Shown: in pieces, positions 7,363 to 15,954 of the stretch
How the letters are laid out: the number at the start of each line of letters is the position of its first letter
Numbering within the stretch: the first letter of the stretch is position 1
DNA from: Propionibacterium sp.
Lineage (GTDB): Bacteria > Actinomycetota > Actinomycetes > Propionibacteriales > Propionibacteriaceae
DNA: 64,000 nt
Direction of reading: 5' to 3'
Assembly (NCBI GenBank): GCA_012517405.1
Contig: JAAYVB010000008.1
Span: 62,001 to 126,000, forward strand
Position numbers and translations under genes: made by a program
The notes under the pieces: generated by a model
The model's database searches: none
Told to the model about the DNA's origin: nothing
The model's input: only the letters and a program-made list of their open reading frames with translations

Positions 7363-8299
7363 GGGACCGCCTCCAATCTTGGGCTGCCTGGCGCACGCGG
7401 GGGTCGTCGCTCGCGGCGAGGTCGGCATAGACCAGTGGCCACGGCGCGAGCTGGACGCCCGGTCGGGTGTCGTCCGGGGCACGCCAGAAAGCGCGGCGGA
7501 CCTCGATGTTCGCGGGGCCATCTGATCGCCAGCGGTTCGCGACCGGGAGCAACGGGTCTTCCCTGGGTGTATAGAGGGTGAGCGTTGCCGGACGCAACTC
7601 TTGCACTGCCGACTCGCCCGAGATGTAGAGCGCGTCGTGTTCAGCTGCTGGACGCACGTGCTCGATGATGCCGCTGTAGGTGGCGCGGGTGAGCTTGGCC
7701 CCGAGTCCGGTTGGGTAGGCGGCCGCCCACAGCTCGAGGAGGTCGGGCTGACCGGCGGGTCGCGAACCCTCCCTGTAGCCGGCCTCGGAGAGCAACTGAC
7801 GCGCGTTGTGAGCCTGGCCAACCGAGACGTCGGCAGTGCGGGCCAACTCTCTGAGGGGCGCCTGCCACAGCTCAGGCCACGCGAGCAGCGCGAAGATGAC
7901 TTGAGCGCGGGCCGTGCTGAAGAGGTTGCCTGTCGCTGGCGCCGGCGCTACGCCCTTGGGCCTGGGGCGGCCACGGACGTCGATGAGTACGTCGCCGAAC
8001 TTGATCCAGGCGTTCCCGGCAGTATCCAGGTACTGAACGCCTGCCCGGCGGAGGGCGTCGGCGGTCCGCGGTGATACGAAGTTGCTGAGGACGAGCGCCG
8101 GGCCTCGTTCCTCGCCGATCCACGCGGCGTCAGCCAACGTGAAACTCGCCCTCACGAACACGGTGTATTGCTGCTCGGATCTGCCCCGCATCAGATGCGC
8201 ATCGGCCCAGCCCTCGACGGGTAGGCCACCGGGCAGCCGGCTCTGAATGCCGAACTCGCTGAGGAGTCGGATGTACGGTCTAGCGGCCGCGTCGTTCAT
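7337..8299 (-). CDS. AbiEi-like type IV antitoxin / transcriptional regulator
   Basis: 320 residues. The first half contains VLSNFVSPRTADALRRAGVQYLDTAGNAWIKF and DVRGRPRP, the restriction-like strand pattern of AbiEi-family antitoxins. A winged helix-turn-helix follows at about 140-185 (LRELARTADVSVGQAHNARQLL). It should repress its own operon and counter the nucleotidyltransferase. ATG 8299 was preferred to ATG 8335 because a perfect inverted repeat at 8309-8329 would otherwise lie inside the gene; at 8299 it sits directly upstream as an operator. The gene order, antitoxin first, is standard for AbiE. Confidence 0.68.
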   Translation of the reverse strand: MNDAAARPYIRLLSEFGIQSRLPGGLPVEGWADAHLMRGRSEQQYTVFVRASFTLADAAWIGEERGPALVLSNFVSPRTADALRRAGVQYLDTAGNAWIKFGDVLIDVRGRPRPKGVAPAPATGNLFSTARAQVIFALLAWPELWQAPLRELARTADVSVGQAHNARQLLSEAGYREGSRPAGQPDLLELWAAAYPTGLGAKLTRATYSGIIEHVRPAAEHDALYISGESAVQELRPATLTLYTPREDPLLPVANRWRSDGPANIEVRRAFWRAPDDTRPGVQLAPWPLVYADLAASDDPRVRQAAQDWRRSHAGPDTSS

Positions 8300-8308
8300 T
8301 CCGTCCAC

Positions 8309-8345
8309 GTGTTCAGGATAGCTGAACACTCGCAAACCCTGAACA
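8309..8345 (-). promoter_or_regulatory. Autoregulatory operator of the AbiEi/AbiEii-like operon
   Basis: A perfect dyad GTGTTCAG-N5-CTGAACAC (8309-8329) is followed by a third half-site CTGAACA at 8339-8345, 17 bases from its twin. AbiEi proteins are known to bind inverted repeats in their own promoters. Position and symmetry fit that role. Confidence 0.5.
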
Positions 8346-8495
8346 TACTCGGGAGTCGGTCCTTCAGCTGCCTGAGCTGGCTAGCGGTGGAAGACCCGCG
8401 TCAACAGGACCTCGACCGTGTGTCGGCGATAGGTGACACTGCGACGGGTTGGAAGGATCTCTCGGCGTGGTCGGGCTTCGGTCGTACGCTCGTTG

Positions 8496-8526
<31 letters not shown>

Positions 8527-8550
8527 GCCGATTGCAGCGAGCTGCATCAG

Positions 8551-8775
8551 ATGGTCGACTCCCAGCCGGAGGGTCTGCTGCACGATCAGGTGACTCTGCT
8601 ACTGGCCGACCTGCGAAGCCCGCTCACGCCCGAGGTCGCCGACCATCCCTGGCCGCCAGCCTTCTTTGGCATTGGCATTGGCGTTGGCATTGGCGTTGGC
8701 AAGGACGGATCCATCGATCTGTCCGAGCGTTTGGATGAGGTCCTCGCCGAGGGCTTCAGAGCGCCACGGTCATGA
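8551..8775 (+). CDS. Small ORF with expanded Gly-Ile/Val repeat, antitoxin-like
   Basis: 74 residues from ATG 8551 (MVDSQPEGLLHDQ), though the frame is open further back into the ATTG repeat, where TTG codons occur. The C-terminus SIDLSERLDEVLAEGF and central WPPAFFG resemble small antitoxin-like proteins found with toxins in actinobacteria (recalled, not verified). Between these lies GIGIGVGIGVG, encoded by six TTGGCR units, which looks like an in-frame microsatellite expansion. It may be a decayed or phase-variable gene. Confidence 0.4.
   Translation: MVDSQPEGLLHDQVTLLLADLRSPLTPEVADHPWPPAFFGIGIGVGIGVGKDGSIDLSERLDEVLAEGFRAPRS
8666..8701 (+). repeat. Hexanucleotide repeat (TTGGCR)6
   Basis: Six tandem TTGGCA/TTGGCG units inside the small ORF, coding alternating Gly and Ile/Val. 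Being a multiple of three it alters length but not frame, unlike the ATTG tract 140 bases upstream. Confidence 0.85.
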
Positions 8776-8794
8776 ACGCCAGAGGACGAAGCTC

Positions 8795-8925
8795 GGAGAC
8801 GTCGCAAGTCCTGCCCCACATTTGCCCCACGCGACCTTGGCGCACGCCTAGAGAGTGTGTGAAATGCCTAGTCAGCGACATATTCGGCTGCGGTTCGAGG
8901 GATGTTCAACTCCTCTCTCGCGCAC
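8795..8925. repeat. Right copy of ~130 bp direct repeat bracketing the AbiE-like module
   Basis: Gap-free partner of 6027-6157 at offset 2768. The last 29 bases (8897-8925) are identical to the left copy. It carries TGCCCCAC at 8812 and 8823, 11 bases apart. It ends 54 bases before the ISL3 target duplication. It is either an attachment-site remnant or the product of a segmental duplication. Confidence 0.6.
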
Positions 8926-9132
8926 AACAACAACAACGATGTATGGTCCCCTGGCTACATCAAATCCCCTCTGACAAGGACTTCGGTGGCTCTTCACAGA
9001 AGGCAGTGGAGCCGAGGGCGGCATCTGAGCGACCCGGCTCGGTGGCGCTCCGGAGGGTCGGGCTGGTAGTGGGGGCCCTCGGGTTGGCAGGATGAAGGTG
9101 TCTAAGCCACATCTGAAAACCCAAGGGCCCTT

Positions 9133-10374
9133 GTGCGAAACGCTACCCCACCCTGCCTCGATACGTTCTGCCGGCTGGACCGTCTCGGGCTGTCCGTGAC
9201 CGCCCAGCGCGTCGAACCCGATCACACCGTGCTGCGCTGCCGCCCCACCACACCGCCGTCGCCGTGTCCGGGCTGCGCCGGACCGGGGGTCCGGCACGAT
9301 GCGGTGCTGCGCAGGTTGGCGCATGTGCCGTTCGGGTGGAAGCCCACGGTCCTGGAGGTGGTGGTTCCGCGCTACCGGTGCGTACCGTGTCGACGGATCT
9401 GGCGTCACACCATCACGGCGGCGGCGCCGTCGAAGGGGAAGCTGTCGCGTGACGCGATCATGTTGGCGGTCAAGTCGATCGTGGTCGACCGGATGTCGAT
9501 CGCCCGGGTCGCGGCCAACCTCGGCGTCGCCTGGAACACCACCTCGGACGCGATCCTGGCCGCCGGCACCGAACTGCTCATCGACACCCCAGACCGGCTT
9601 GATGGGGTCACCATTGTCGGCGTCGATGAGCACGCGTGGCGACACACACGACACGGCGACAAGTACGTCACCGTCATCATCGACCTGACCCCGACAAGGA
9701 CCAGAACCGGTCCCTCACGCCTGCTGGCCGTGGTCGAGGGCCGCTCGAAGCAGGCGTTCAAGACCTGGCTCGAAGCCCAGACCGACTCGTTTCGGAACCA
9801 AGTGGAGATCGTCGCGATGGACGGCTTCACCGGCTACAAGAGCGCCGCCGTCGAAGCGATCGACACCGTCACCACCGTAATGGACCCCTACCATGTCGTG
9901 GCCCTGGTCGGGGACAAGCTCGACCGCTGCCGGCAACGCATCCAGCAGGAGACGCTGGGGCATCGGGGCCGCTCCGGTGACCCGCTCTACGGCATCCGAC
10001 GCGTCGCCCGCACCCGCGCTTCGCTGCTCACACTGAAGCAGCAGCACCGGCTCGCGAAGGTCCTCGCCGACGAGCGGCATGTCGCGTTCGAGGTCACCTG
10101 GAGCATCTACCAGGACGTGATCGACGCCTACCAGGCCCCCGACCCAGCCGAGGGGAAGAAGATCATGACCCGGGTGATCGACGCCATCAGGGCCGGGGTT
10201 CCCGCCGGCCTCGACGAGCTCCGCTCGCTCGGGCAGACGATGAAACGGCGCCGCGATGACATCCTCGCGTTCTTCGACCACCCAGGCACCTCGAACGGCC
10301 CCACCGAAACGATCAACGGACTGCTCGAACACCTCCGCGGCACCGCCCGAGGCTTCCGCAGCATCGTCAACTAC
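9133..10374 (+). pseudogene. ISL3-family transposase, 5' part (interrupted)
   Basis: 414 codons from GTG 9133. It has an N-terminal zinc ribbon (CPGC...CVPC), a helix-turn-helix near residue 110-135, then DDE blocks VGVDEHAW, VAMDGFTGYK and a C-terminal TETINGLLEHLRG. The coding sequence stops matching after SIVNY (TAC 10372-10374), where RIT DNA begins. Reading on gives 18 foreign residues and a stop at 10431. The genuine C-terminus resumes at 13526. Confidence 0.92.
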
Positions 10375-10405
10375 GGCGCTTATGCGGAATTCCGCATAAG
10401 CGCCG
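10374..10405. repeat. 32 bp perfect palindrome at the left RIT junction
   Basis: A perfect dyad centred on GGAATTCC (arms CGGCGCTTATGCGGAA and complement) sits exactly at the left junction between transposase and RIT DNA. No copy is found at the right junction. It lies outside the 87 bp terminal inverted repeat. It may be part of the recombination site, or the trace of an asymmetric insertion. Confidence 0.85.
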
Positions 10406-10491
10406 GTATGTCGACCTCGGGGTTATGTTGACCGGCTCGGTGAGTGCCCGGGCGGGGCAGGGGTGAACGGTTGAGCCGGTCAACATAACCA
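10405..10491 (+). repeat. RIT left terminal inverted repeat
   Basis: 87 bases, inverted copy of 13439-13525 with two mismatches. Internal 18-base arms lie at 10421-10438 and 10473-10490. The outermost bases read GGTATGTCGACC. Confidence 0.9.
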
Positions 10492-10571
10492 TTGGCTCTG
10501 GAGTCGGGGTTCGCTTGATCTGACCGGGGCGGTCGCTGGGATCGCTCGGCTTCAGGTCGAGGAGGACCGAG

Positions 10572-11513
10572 ATGGTGGTTCATCGTGATCAGCGCCGCGC
10601 CGACGTGCGGGATGTGCTGGATGAGTTCGAGAGGTGGCTGCTCCAAGAGCGATCAGCGCAGGAGTGCACGGCTGCCGCGTACACGGCTCGCGTCGCAGCA
10701 TTCGTGGAGTGGCTGCCCGCGCCGGTCGAGGAGTCGCTGCGGAAGCTGACCGCGGCGATGCTGATCGAGTGGGTGGACCTGGAAGCAGCGCGTGGGCTGA
10801 AGGCATCGACGTTGGGCAAGCAGCTGGTGATGCTGCGCTCGTTTCTGCAGTACGCTCACCGCTCCGGTCGGGTGGGACAGGACCTGTCCGGGGTGGTGCC
10901 GCACGCGGCGGCGTGGCGACTCTCATCGATTCCGGACCCGGTGCCGGCGGGCACGATCGAGGCACTGTTTGACACTCTCGATCTGCGTTCACCGAAAGGG
11001 CTGCGTGACCGGGCGATCCTGCTGCTTCTTACCGGGCTCGGGCTGCGCGCTTGTGAGATCGCCGGCCTTCGGCTCGACGACATCGGCTGGCGCACCGGAA
11101 GCCTACGCATCCGGGGCAAGGGCGACCGTGTCGATGAGCTCCCACTGCCCGACGAGGTCGGCCACGCCTTGGAGGATTACGTGCTCCACGGCCGCGGCGG
11201 CAGGGTCCAGGGCGAGGAGGTGTTCTGGACGGTCATCGATCCGGTCCAGCCACTGAGCGCCAACGGTGTCTGCGGGACGATCCGGCAAATCTGCATCAAG
11301 GCCGGGGTGGAGAAGTTCGGCCCACACCGGCTGCGGCACACGTTCGCGACCGGGATGCTCGCCACTGGGGCGACGTTGCAGGAGGTCCAGGGGCTGCTAC
11401 GCCACGCGCATCTACGCACGACCGCGCTCTACGCCAAGGTCGACAAGAACCGGCTCACCGCTCTCGCACCCGAATGGCCGGCGGCCGCGTCATTGGGCAG
11501 GTGTCCACGATGA
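10572..11513 (+). CDS. ritA: RIT tyrosine recombinase A
   Basis: 313 residues. It has a SAM-like core-binding domain (about 15-100) and a catalytic domain with R159 (GLGLRACEI), a Lys in GKGD, H252-x-x-R255 (HRLRH), H278 and the nucleophile Y287 (TALYAKV). It acts with RitB and RitC in moving the element. The stop overlaps the start of ritB as ATGA, so the trio is translated as an operon. No excisionase or cargo gene is present. Confidence 0.88.
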   Translation: MVVHRDQRRADVRDVLDEFERWLLQERSAQECTAAAYTARVAAFVEWLPAPVEESLRKLTAAMLIEWVDLEAARGLKASTLGKQLVMLRSFLQYAHRSGRVGQDLSGVVPHAAAWRLSSIPDPVPAGTIEALFDTLDLRSPKGLRDRAILLLLTGLGLRACEIAGLRLDDIGWRTGSLRIRGKGDRVDELPLPDEVGHALEDYVLHGRGGRVQGEEVFWTVIDPVQPLSANGVCGTIRQICIKAGVEKFGPHRLRHTFATGMLATGATLQEVQGLLRHAHLRTTALYAKVDKNRLTALAPEWPAAASLGRCPR

Positions 11514-12445
11514 GCGGGTTGCGCGATCTGATGGACGGTTACCTGGCGACCCGGCGGGCACTCGGGTTCAAGCTCGTCGCGCCAGGCAAGACTCTGGATG
11601 CGTTCGTCGGCTGGATGGAAGACGCCGGTGAGCTCACGATCCGCCGGGATCTGGCGACCGCGTGGGCAGCACAGTTCTCCCGCGGCACGGTGCTGGAGCG
11701 ACTGAACTATGTCCGCCAGTTCGCCGAGCATGTCGCCTGGTTCGACCCCGCGACCGAGGTCCCCGTCCTGGACGGACGACCCTACGGCGCTCATCGTCCT
11801 CGCCCGCGGATCTTCACCGACCAGCAGATCGACACGCTGCTGGTCGCGGCAGGCAGGCTGACCCCACGAGTCCGGGCGGCTTCCTGGCAAACGCTACTCG
11901 GACTGCTGACGGTGACGGGGATGCGGATCAGCGAAGCGAGGAACCTCAACGACGACGACATCACCATCGACGACGATGCCGGTGATGGCAGCGGTTGGGT
12001 GCGGGTCACGGACACGAAGTTCGGCAAGTCCCGCCTCGTCCCACTCCGCCCGACGACGATGACCGCGATCCGCAGGTATCGGCGGCTACGGGATCGGACG
12101 TTCCCGGCCCCGAAGACGACCGCGGTGTTTGTCGCCCGCCGAGGCACCCGGATCGCCCGCTCAACCGCGGGGAACACGTTCCGAGAGATCCGCGAGGCCG
12201 CTGGCTTGGCCGGCGGGCCGACCGAGCCGGCCGCCCGGCTGCACGACTTCCGGCACTCGTTCGCGACGAACACCCTGATCGGGCACATCCGAACCGGCGG
12301 CGATGTCGACGCGATGATGCCGGTGCTGTCGGCGTTCCTCGGACACGTCGGCCCGGAGGCGACCTACTGGTATCTGTCGAACACTCCCGAACTGGCGGCT
12401 GCTCTCGCGGAGCGCATCCAAGCGAGAGGGGGCGGTGATGAGTGA
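11510..12445 (+). CDS. ritB: RIT tyrosine recombinase B
   Basis: 311 residues from ATG 11510, overlapping the ritA stop by four bases; an earlier in-frame start at 11474 lies deep in ritA and is not favoured. Catalytic R139 (GMRISEARN), HDFRHSF and the terminal ATYWYLSN tyrosine region are present. It is the middle member of the trio and resembles XerC-type proteins. Overlap with ritC is 8 bp. Confidence 0.87.
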   Translation: MSGLRDLMDGYLATRRALGFKLVAPGKTLDAFVGWMEDAGELTIRRDLATAWAAQFSRGTVLERLNYVRQFAEHVAWFDPATEVPVLDGRPYGAHRPRPRIFTDQQIDTLLVAAGRLTPRVRAASWQTLLGLLTVTGMRISEARNLNDDDITIDDDAGDGSGWVRVTDTKFGKSRLVPLRPTTMTAIRRYRRLRDRTFPAPKTTAVFVARRGTRIARSTAGNTFREIREAAGLAGGPTEPAARLHDFRHSFATNTLIGHIRTGGDVDAMMPVLSAFLGHVGPEATYWYLSNTPELAAALAERIQARGGGDE

Positions 12446-13430
12446 CCTCGCGCCGTTGCTGCAACGGTTCTTCACCGACAAGCTCGACCGGCATCTGGAT
12501 GCCAGCCCGCACACGAAAGCCGCCTACGCCGACACGTTCCGGCTCCTACTGACCTACGCTGAGCGGGCCACCGGGATCGCGCCATCGGCGTTGACGCTGG
12601 CCGATCTCGACGCAGACCTGATCGGCGGGTTCCTCCAGCACCTGGAAACCGAGCGCGGGAACTCCGTCGCGACCCGCAACGCCCGCCGGGCGGCGCTGCG
12701 GTCGTTCTTCACCTACGCCAGCTACCGGGCACCTGACGCGATCGCCACGATCAGCCAGGTCCTCGCGATCCCCGCGAAACGCACCAAGACCACGCTCGTG
12801 TCGTTCCTCACCGCCCCCGAAGCAGAGGCGCTCATCGCTGCCCCGGACACCCGGACCTGGCTCGGTCGCCGCGACCGGCTCCTGCTGCACCTGGGCATCC
12901 AAACCGGACTCCGCGTCAGCGAACTCATCAACCTGCGCGTCGGTGACCTTCAGCTCGGACCACACAGCCAACTCGAATGCGTCGGGAAGGGCCGCAAGCA
13001 ACGCGTGATCCCGTTGCAGAAGAACACCGTCAGGCTCCTCACGGCCTGGCTCGCCGAGCTCCCACCAGCGCGAGAGGGGCCGCTGTTCCCGACCAACAGC
13101 GGGACACCCCTGACCAGGGCTGCCGTTGGGAAGCTCGTTACCCGGCACGCCGCGACCGCGGCCGAGAGGTGTCCTTCGTTGACAGGGAAGAACGTCACGC
13201 CGCACACGCTGCGGCACACCTGCGCGATGAGCCTCCTGCACGCCGGCATCGACACCGCCAGCATCGCGCTCTGGCTCGGGCACGCGAGCATCCAGACCAC
13301 GCAGATCTACTTGCATGCCGACCTGGAACTCAAGCAGCGAACCCTCGAACGCGTTCCCGCGCTCGACGAGCGGCCACCAGCCCGATACAAGGCATCCGAC
13401 GCTCTCATCGCGTTCCTCAAGAACCGGTGA
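12438..13430 (+). CDS. ritC: RIT tyrosine recombinase C
   Basis: 330 residues from ATG 12438; a GTG one codon earlier is also possible. Catalytic blocks: TGLRVSELINLRVGD (Arg), GKGRKQR (Lys), HTLRHTCAM (His/Arg), GHASIQTTQIYLHAD (His and nucleophilic Tyr). The stop lies 8 bases before the right terminal repeat. The gene completes the RIT set; all three recombinases appear intact, so the element may still be mobile. Confidence 0.87.
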   Translation: MSDLAPLLQRFFTDKLDRHLDASPHTKAAYADTFRLLLTYAERATGIAPSALTLADLDADLIGGFLQHLETERGNSVATRNARRAALRSFFTYASYRAPDAIATISQVLAIPAKRTKTTLVSFLTAPEAEALIAAPDTRTWLGRRDRLLLHLGIQTGLRVSELINLRVGDLQLGPHSQLECVGKGRKQRVIPLQKNTVRLLTAWLAELPPAREGPLFPTNSGTPLTRAAVGKLVTRHAATAAERCPSLTGKNVTPHTLRHTCAMSLLHAGIDTASIALWLGHASIQTTQIYLHADLELKQRTLERVPALDERPPARYKASDALIAFLKNR

Positions 13431-13438
13431 CACCGCGA

Positions 13439-13525
13439 TGGTTATGTTGACCGGCTCAACCGTTCACCCCTGCCCCGCCTGGGCGCTCACCGAGCCGGTC
13501 AACATAACCCCGAGGTCGACATACC
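13439..13525 (-). repeat. RIT right terminal inverted repeat
   Basis: 87 bases, inverted copy of 10405-10491. Internal arms at 13440-13457 and 13492-13509. It directly abuts the resumed ISL3 transposase sequence. Confidence 0.9.
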
Positions 13526-13585
13526 GTCGCCAGATGCCTACTCGACGCGGGCGGGTTCAGACCCCTGATCCACTCACTTCTGTGA
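13526..13585 (+). pseudogene. ISL3-family transposase, 3' remainder
   Basis: 19 codons plus TGA encode VARCLLDAGGFRPLIHSLL, the standard ISL3 transposase C-terminus. Joined to codon 414 of the 5' part (NY at 10369-10374) it restores the typical NYVARCLL sequence with no lost or gained base. The stop lies within the right inverted repeat of the IS. Confidence 0.85.
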
Positions 13586-13651
13586 AGAGCCACTTCGGTC
13601 CTTCTCAGTTGTGGACTCCCGTGGACACGGATGGCCTTCGGAGGCCTCCCA

Positions 13652-13711
13652 TTCCCCACGTATTCCCCACGGTTCCCCACGTATTCCCCACGACATTCGG
13701 GGCGTGGGGAA
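13652..13711. repeat. Phased TTCCCCAC repeats upstream of the integrase relic
   Basis: TTCCCCAC occurs at 13652, 13663, 13673 and 13684, spaced 11, 10 and 11 bases, with an inverted copy (GTGGGGAA) at 13704. One-helical-turn spacing puts all copies on one face of the DNA. Lying before an integrase N-terminus, they could be arm-type or regulatory binding sites (inference). Confidence 0.6.
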
Positions 13712-13784
13712 CGTCGTCGGCGTCGCCCAGTGTCCACCCAAGCGTCCTCGTGCCCGTTACGGAGCGTGACGGGAGGGGTACACC

Positions 13785-13880
13785 ATGGGTAGCCGAACGG
13801 CCAAGGCCAAGCGCGGCTTCGGTGAGGTCGGCCAGTTGCGGAGTGGGCGGTACCGGGCGCGCTACACCGGCCCCGACGGC
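13785..13880 (+). pseudogene. Tyrosine integrase, N-terminal fragment
   Basis: ATG 13785 with GGGAGGGG about 7 nt upstream. The first 32 residues (SRTAKAKRGFGEVGQLRSG, then RYRARYTGPDG) are the AP2-like arm-binding start of actinobacterial phage/ICE integrases. After GPDG the homology ends and the other frame continues a different gene. Only the start of the integrase survives. Confidence 0.7.
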
Positions 13881-15954
13881 GGCCGGCGTCCTCGCAGCCG
13901 GGCTGCTGGCAGCCCTGCGTCAGCGCAGGAGGGCCCAGTTCCGGGCCCGCCGGCCGGGGCGGACGATCCAGGCACCGCCGCCGGAACTGGTTCCGGTGGA
14001 GAAGACCCTGATGACGGAGGGGCAGGACGCGACGCCCACCCTGCTCGCCATCGACCAGGCGCTCAAGCTGCTTTCCGTATCCGGCGAGGACCGCGTCGTG
14101 CCGCCCCAACTCGTGGCTGTCCAGCTCCTGCCGGGCGAGGTAGCCGTCCAGCTGGCCGAGCCCGTGACACTGGCACGTCCGTGGCGCCCGGACCCGGCCG
14201 ACGGCCGTCGATGGCTGGTGGCCACCGGCACGCACGAACATGAGTCGACCGCCCGATCTGCCTATCCGCAGCTCGTCTCCGTGGGAATGGACGACGACGG
14301 CGCCACGTGGCTGGTCAACCTCGAACAGCTCGGCACGATCAGCCTCACCGGTGACCCCACCTACGCCGCCGACTTCGCTCGCTATCTGGCGGCCGAGATC
14401 GCGGTCAACCCGTGGGCGCGTCAGGTCCAACTCGACTGCATCGGGATCGCGCCGGAGGCCGTGCCACTCGACCCTGCGCGCATCCGCCACCACCGTCTCG
14501 AGGACCCCGCGCCGCTGGACGCCGCGATCGCCGCGGCCGGGGCGACCATCGACAAGTGCGCCACTCACGACGTGACCGCTGCCGCCGGCCGCGCCGACGA
14601 CCTGGGCGGAGACGTGTGGGAGAGCTGGCTCGTCCTGGTCAATGGGGCGCTGTCGAGCAGCCCGCTCGACCGGCTGCTCGCCCTCGTCGAGGATCATCCG
14701 GCGCGGAACGGCACGGCCGTCGTCATGGTCGCCGACACCGAGCCCATCCGTGGCTTGGGCGTTCGGCTGACCGGGCAGGGGCGGGTGCTCATCCCGTCGC
14801 TCGGCCTCGACCTGATCGCCAACGGACTCACCCCCGCCGAGGCCAAGGGCTGCGCGCTGCTCTTGGCTCACGCCGACCTGCTCGGCGATGTCGAGATGCC
14901 GAGCGACGGCGACGACGGTTGGCGTGAGTACGTGGACGCCGCCGGAGCGATCCGTGACGAACTCGTGCTGCCCCGCGACACTGACCACGACTCCGAGCCG
15001 GGGGCGACGGTGGTCCCAGCCCCGGACGCCGAGGTCCTTGACGTTGCCGCGACCACCGCGGACGACCTGCAGCAGCTCGCCCCGCACGTGCCTGACAAGG
15101 TCCGGACTGCTGTCGAGGCCGCCGACCCGGATCTGGACGCCGAACTGTCGGCCTGGGCTACCGGGGCCCGCCCGCACCTGCGGCTCCTTGGCACCATCCA
15201 GGCACGGACCGGAACGACCGGCACGCCCACGGTGGTGGCGAAGCGCAAGGCTTTCTACACCGAGTTGCTGGCCTTCCTCGTGCTGCACCCCCAAGGCGTC
15301 ACCATCGACCAGGTGGTCGATGCATTCGGGACTGACGCCACCCAGATGCGAGTCCACCTCTCGAAGGTGCGGGGCTGGCTCGGCGTCGACCCCGCGACGG
15401 GTGGGCAGTATCTCCCTGAGGCTACCAAGTCCCCGGCGGGGATCGCCCGCGGCATGGGTGTCTACCAGTTGGTCGGCGTCCTAGCGGACATCGACCTCTT
15501 CCGCCGACTCCGCGCGCGCGGCCAGGCGCGCGGTCCCGAGGGCCTCAGCGACCTCCAGGCGGCGCTTGGCCTGGTCACGGGTGAGCCGTTCACGGGACAA
15601 CGAGGGCGCGGCTGGGCTTGGCTGGCCGACGGTGTCCGCATCGATCAACACATGGTGTGCGCCGTGGTCGACGTGGCCCACACGGTCACGATCGCTGCGC
15701 TGCACTCCGGCGACCTACAGCTGGCCCGCGGGGCCACCGAGATCGCGCTGCTGGCGGCACCGTACGAAGACACCCCTAGGCTCGACCTCGCCGCGGTGGT
15801 CGCGGCCGAGGGGGACCGGCAGGCCGCCGAACGCATACTTCGAGACGATGTCAGCAACCGCGCCGACGACGATGATGCCCCCGATGACCTACCTGAGCGA
15901 ACCGCCGAGCTCGTCGCCACCCCTCCGTGGCTGCGGAAGGGACGCGTCGCCTGA
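13881..15954 (+). pseudogene. BTAD-domain transcriptional regulator, 5'-truncated
   Basis: About 690 residues of the C-terminal part of a large LysM/BTAD-type regulator. It opens with a hydrophobic GVLAAGLLAAL segment and basic stretch (end of the membrane anchor). A central domain follows, then a winged helix near RKAFYTELLAFLVLHPQGV and a BTAD helical domain from DIDLFRRLRARG to the end. The N-terminal membrane and LysM part is missing and replaced, out of frame, by the integrase fragment, so no proper start exists; the first good ATG is 14011. Such regulators accompany actinobacterial conjugative or Tad-like loci. Confidence 0.65.

Larger units (their letters stand above)
10375..13525 (+). 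mobile_element. RIT element (recombinase in trio)
   Basis: Three overlapping tyrosine recombinase genes in one direction are enclosed by an 87 bp inverted repeat (10405-10491 and 13439-13525) with only two mismatches. Each terminal repeat is itself a dyad: GGTTATGTTGACCGGCTC and its complement separated by 34 bases. This is the defining layout of RIT elements. It entered the ISL3 transposase after codon TAC 10374; the transposase resumes at GTC 13526, so the boundaries are known to within a base or two and no target duplication is evident. Confidence 0.9.
8988..13591 (+). mobile_element. ISL3-family insertion sequence, interrupted by a RIT element
   Basis: Terminal inverted repeats begin GGCTCTTCACAGAAG at 8988 and its reverse complement ends at 13591; similarity extends to about 25 bases. 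The 8-base direct repeat ACTTCGGT flanks both ends (8980-8987 and 13592-13599), the target duplication size of ISL3 elements. Removing the internal RIT element (10375-13525) leaves 1453 bp, a normal ISL3 length. The transposase is split, so this copy is inactive. The intact target duplication shows insertion in place, with no later rearrangement at its ends. Confidence 0.92.

Noticed and set aside
10572..13430. Three phage integrases from independent prophages
   Set aside because: Overlapping starts and stops and the enclosing inverted repeats identify a single RIT element.
13456..15357. Long open frame on the minus strand opposite the BTAD relic
   Set aside because: Composition is that of a third-position shadow (Gly/Arg/Asp/His-rich) with no domain.
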